NCBI RefSeq assembly: GCF_000813965.1 | Contig: NZ_JWLI01000007.1 | Span: 310,001-374,000 of the forward strand | DNA: 64,000 bases | Origin: Leisingera sp. ANG-M7 | GTDB taxonomy: Bacteria > Pseudomonadota > Alphaproteobacteria > Rhodobacterales > Rhodobacteraceae | Direction of reading: 5' to 3' | Shown here: in pieces, positions 63,137 to 64,000 of the stretch | Position numbering within the stretch: position 1 is the first letter of the stretch | How the letters are laid out: each line of letters begins with the position of its first letter | The notes under the pieces: generated by a model | Databases searched by the model: none | Told to the model about the DNA's origin: nothing | Seen by the model: the letters and a program-made list of their open reading frames with translations, nothing else | Program-made: the position numbers and the translations under genes

Positions 63137-64000
63137 TGTCTCTTTTTCGCCGTCTCGAAACACTGGGGGAGAAGGATGCACCGACCTCCCTGCAGGGGTT
63201 GTACCTGCCCGGCCTACGCTATTCTTTGCGAGTGGTGGATGACGACACTCTGGAAGTCACCCGCATGGACAATGGGATCATCCGCGCCATCATGTGGGGG
63301 ATGTTTTGGCTGACGGCGTATTTTGTGGCGCAATCCTGGTGGGAGCAAAATCTGCTGTGGGGCAATATTCAGATCTGGCTGAACTCAGAGCAGTATTTTC
63401 GAGAACAGTATGATTACTGGGTTGAAACAGGAGGAATGAAAGGCACATCGTTTTCTGAATTTTACTCTGGTATGATGGAAGGTCATGGCTCCCGCTGGAT
63501 CGGCGGCCTGATCTTCCTCTCCCTGCCCACATTCTTCTTCTATTGCGCCTTTATCTGGCCGCGCTACCGGCCGCTGCGGTTCAACCGCAAACACCGCATC
63601 GCCTATACTTGGTCCTGGGGCCGTTTTTTCCTGACCAAGATCACCCACGACACCCGCGACCTGGACATGGCTCTGCGCGGCACCTCCATCGACCCATTTG
63701 AAAACATGCGCAAACCAGAGCTGATGGGCTTTGGCCCGCTGGTGATCCGCCTGCGCCACCACCGCCGCCAAAGCTGGAAGGAACGCTGGGCGCTTGGCGT
63801 CTTCCCGCCCAGCCACGAGGGGCAGAACAGCCAGATCGCCTATGCGATCAGCGATTTCCTGACCAGCCACAACCGCCCGGACTGGTGCGATGCCTTGGAA
63901 CAACAGCCGCCCTACAGCTGGTTCGACCGCTTCTTGATGGGCGCCTTCAACTTGTCGCTGCTGCCCGCATGGTGGCCGCGGCGCACAGAGCGGCTGATCC
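63136..64000 (+). CDS. Two-TM membrane protein, candidate immunity paralogue (copy 2, runs off the window)
   Basis: Same architecture as copy 1. The first 68 residues match closely (MSLFRRLETLGEKDAPTSLQ), and from GHGSRWIGGLIFL onward the two are almost identical to the end of the window. The inter-helix loop differs sharply: copy 2 has LLWGNIQIWLNSEQYFREQY and a GGMKGTSFSEFYSG segment where copy 1 has RALERGLLRPPFDQWYAG. At DNA level the shared 3' part (63600-63880) is nearly unchanged. The 3' end is not seen. Confidence 0.85.
   Translation, partial: MSLFRRLETLGEKDAPTSLQGLYLPGLRYSLRVVDDDTLEVTRMDNGIIRAIMWGMFWLTAYFVAQSWWEQNLLWGNIQIWLNSEQYFREQYDYWVETGGMKGTSFSEFYSGMMEGHGSRWIGGLIFLSLPTFFFYCAFIWPRYRPLRFNRKHRIAYTWSWGRFFLTKITHDTRDLDMALRGTSIDPFENMRKPELMGFGPLVIRLRHHRRQSWKERWALGVFPPSHEGQNSQIAYAISDFLTSHNRPDWCDALEQQPPYSWFDRFLMGAFNLSLLPAWWPRRTERLI

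Overview
The window looks like a chromosomal segment of a GC-rich alphaproteobacterium, most likely a Rhodobacteraceae of the marine Roseobacter group (Leisingera/Phaeobacter/Ruegeria-like). This is inferred from the gene order rplO-secY-adk-rpsM-rpsK-rpoA-rplQ, the AapJ-type amino-acid binding protein, the ATP12 chaperone and a DUF1127 pair. No tRNA, rRNA, CRISPR array or intact insertion sequence was recognised. The genus is not decided by anything I can see.

Layout. (1) 1-10.8 kb, minus strand: 5' part of aapJ; a tightly overlapping housekeeping run (Do-type protease, rarA, crcB, RluA-type pseudouridine synthase, HAD phosphatase, ATP12); a DAHP synthase gene preceded by an attenuator whose leader peptide carries six consecutive aromatic codons; and a chemoreceptor with duplicated CHASE3-like sensors. 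(2) 10.9-31.1 kb, mostly minus strand: the S10-spc-alpha ribosomal superoperon, broken into blocks. Block rplB-rpsS-rplV-rpsC-rplP ends at a strong bidirectional terminator. A 5.7 kb accessory island follows (five minus-strand genes, three plus-strand genes, and an operator-flanked promoter driving a DUF2145 pair). Then come rpmC to rpmD with their own promoter and terminator, two DUF1127 genes each with its own terminator, and rplO-secY-adk with another promoter. A small secreted protein gene separates these from rpsM-rpsK-rpoA-rplQ. (3) 31.4-39.4 kb: an unusual ammonium-transporter/GGDEF/EAL fusion, then a LysR regulator divergent from dabB-dabA, a predicted proton-coupled inorganic-carbon uptake pair.

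(4) 39.9-54.6 kb: an exopolysaccharide locus. It holds a Wzy/ligase-like protein, a Wzz-like chain-length protein, a LuxR-type response regulator, a fused WecG/TagA-sugar transferase, galU, a small periplasmic molybdopterin-binding-fold protein next to a hybrid histidine kinase, a Wza-like export lipoprotein, a Wzx-like flippase and three glycosyltransferases. Together these give precursor supply, priming, assembly, flipping, length control and export, with two-component regulators embedded. (5) 54.6-55.9 kb: sparse, possibly decayed DNA with one small convincing ORF. (6) 55.9-64 kb: an auxiliary type VI secretion cargo module in the order vgrG, PAAR, DUF4123 adaptor, VasX-like membrane effector, two-TM membrane protein (candidate immunity), and a second truncated-by-window copy of that membrane protein. 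The second copy is preceded by a duplicated fragment of the effector's 3' end.

Most striking observations: the tandem immunity duplication carrying an effector tail, with divergence limited to the loop between the two membrane segments; the FWYFFY attenuator before the DAHP synthase; three near-identical palindromes around the DUF2145 promoter; the Amt-GGDEF-EAL fusion; and the fragmentation of the ribosomal superoperon into separately promoted units.
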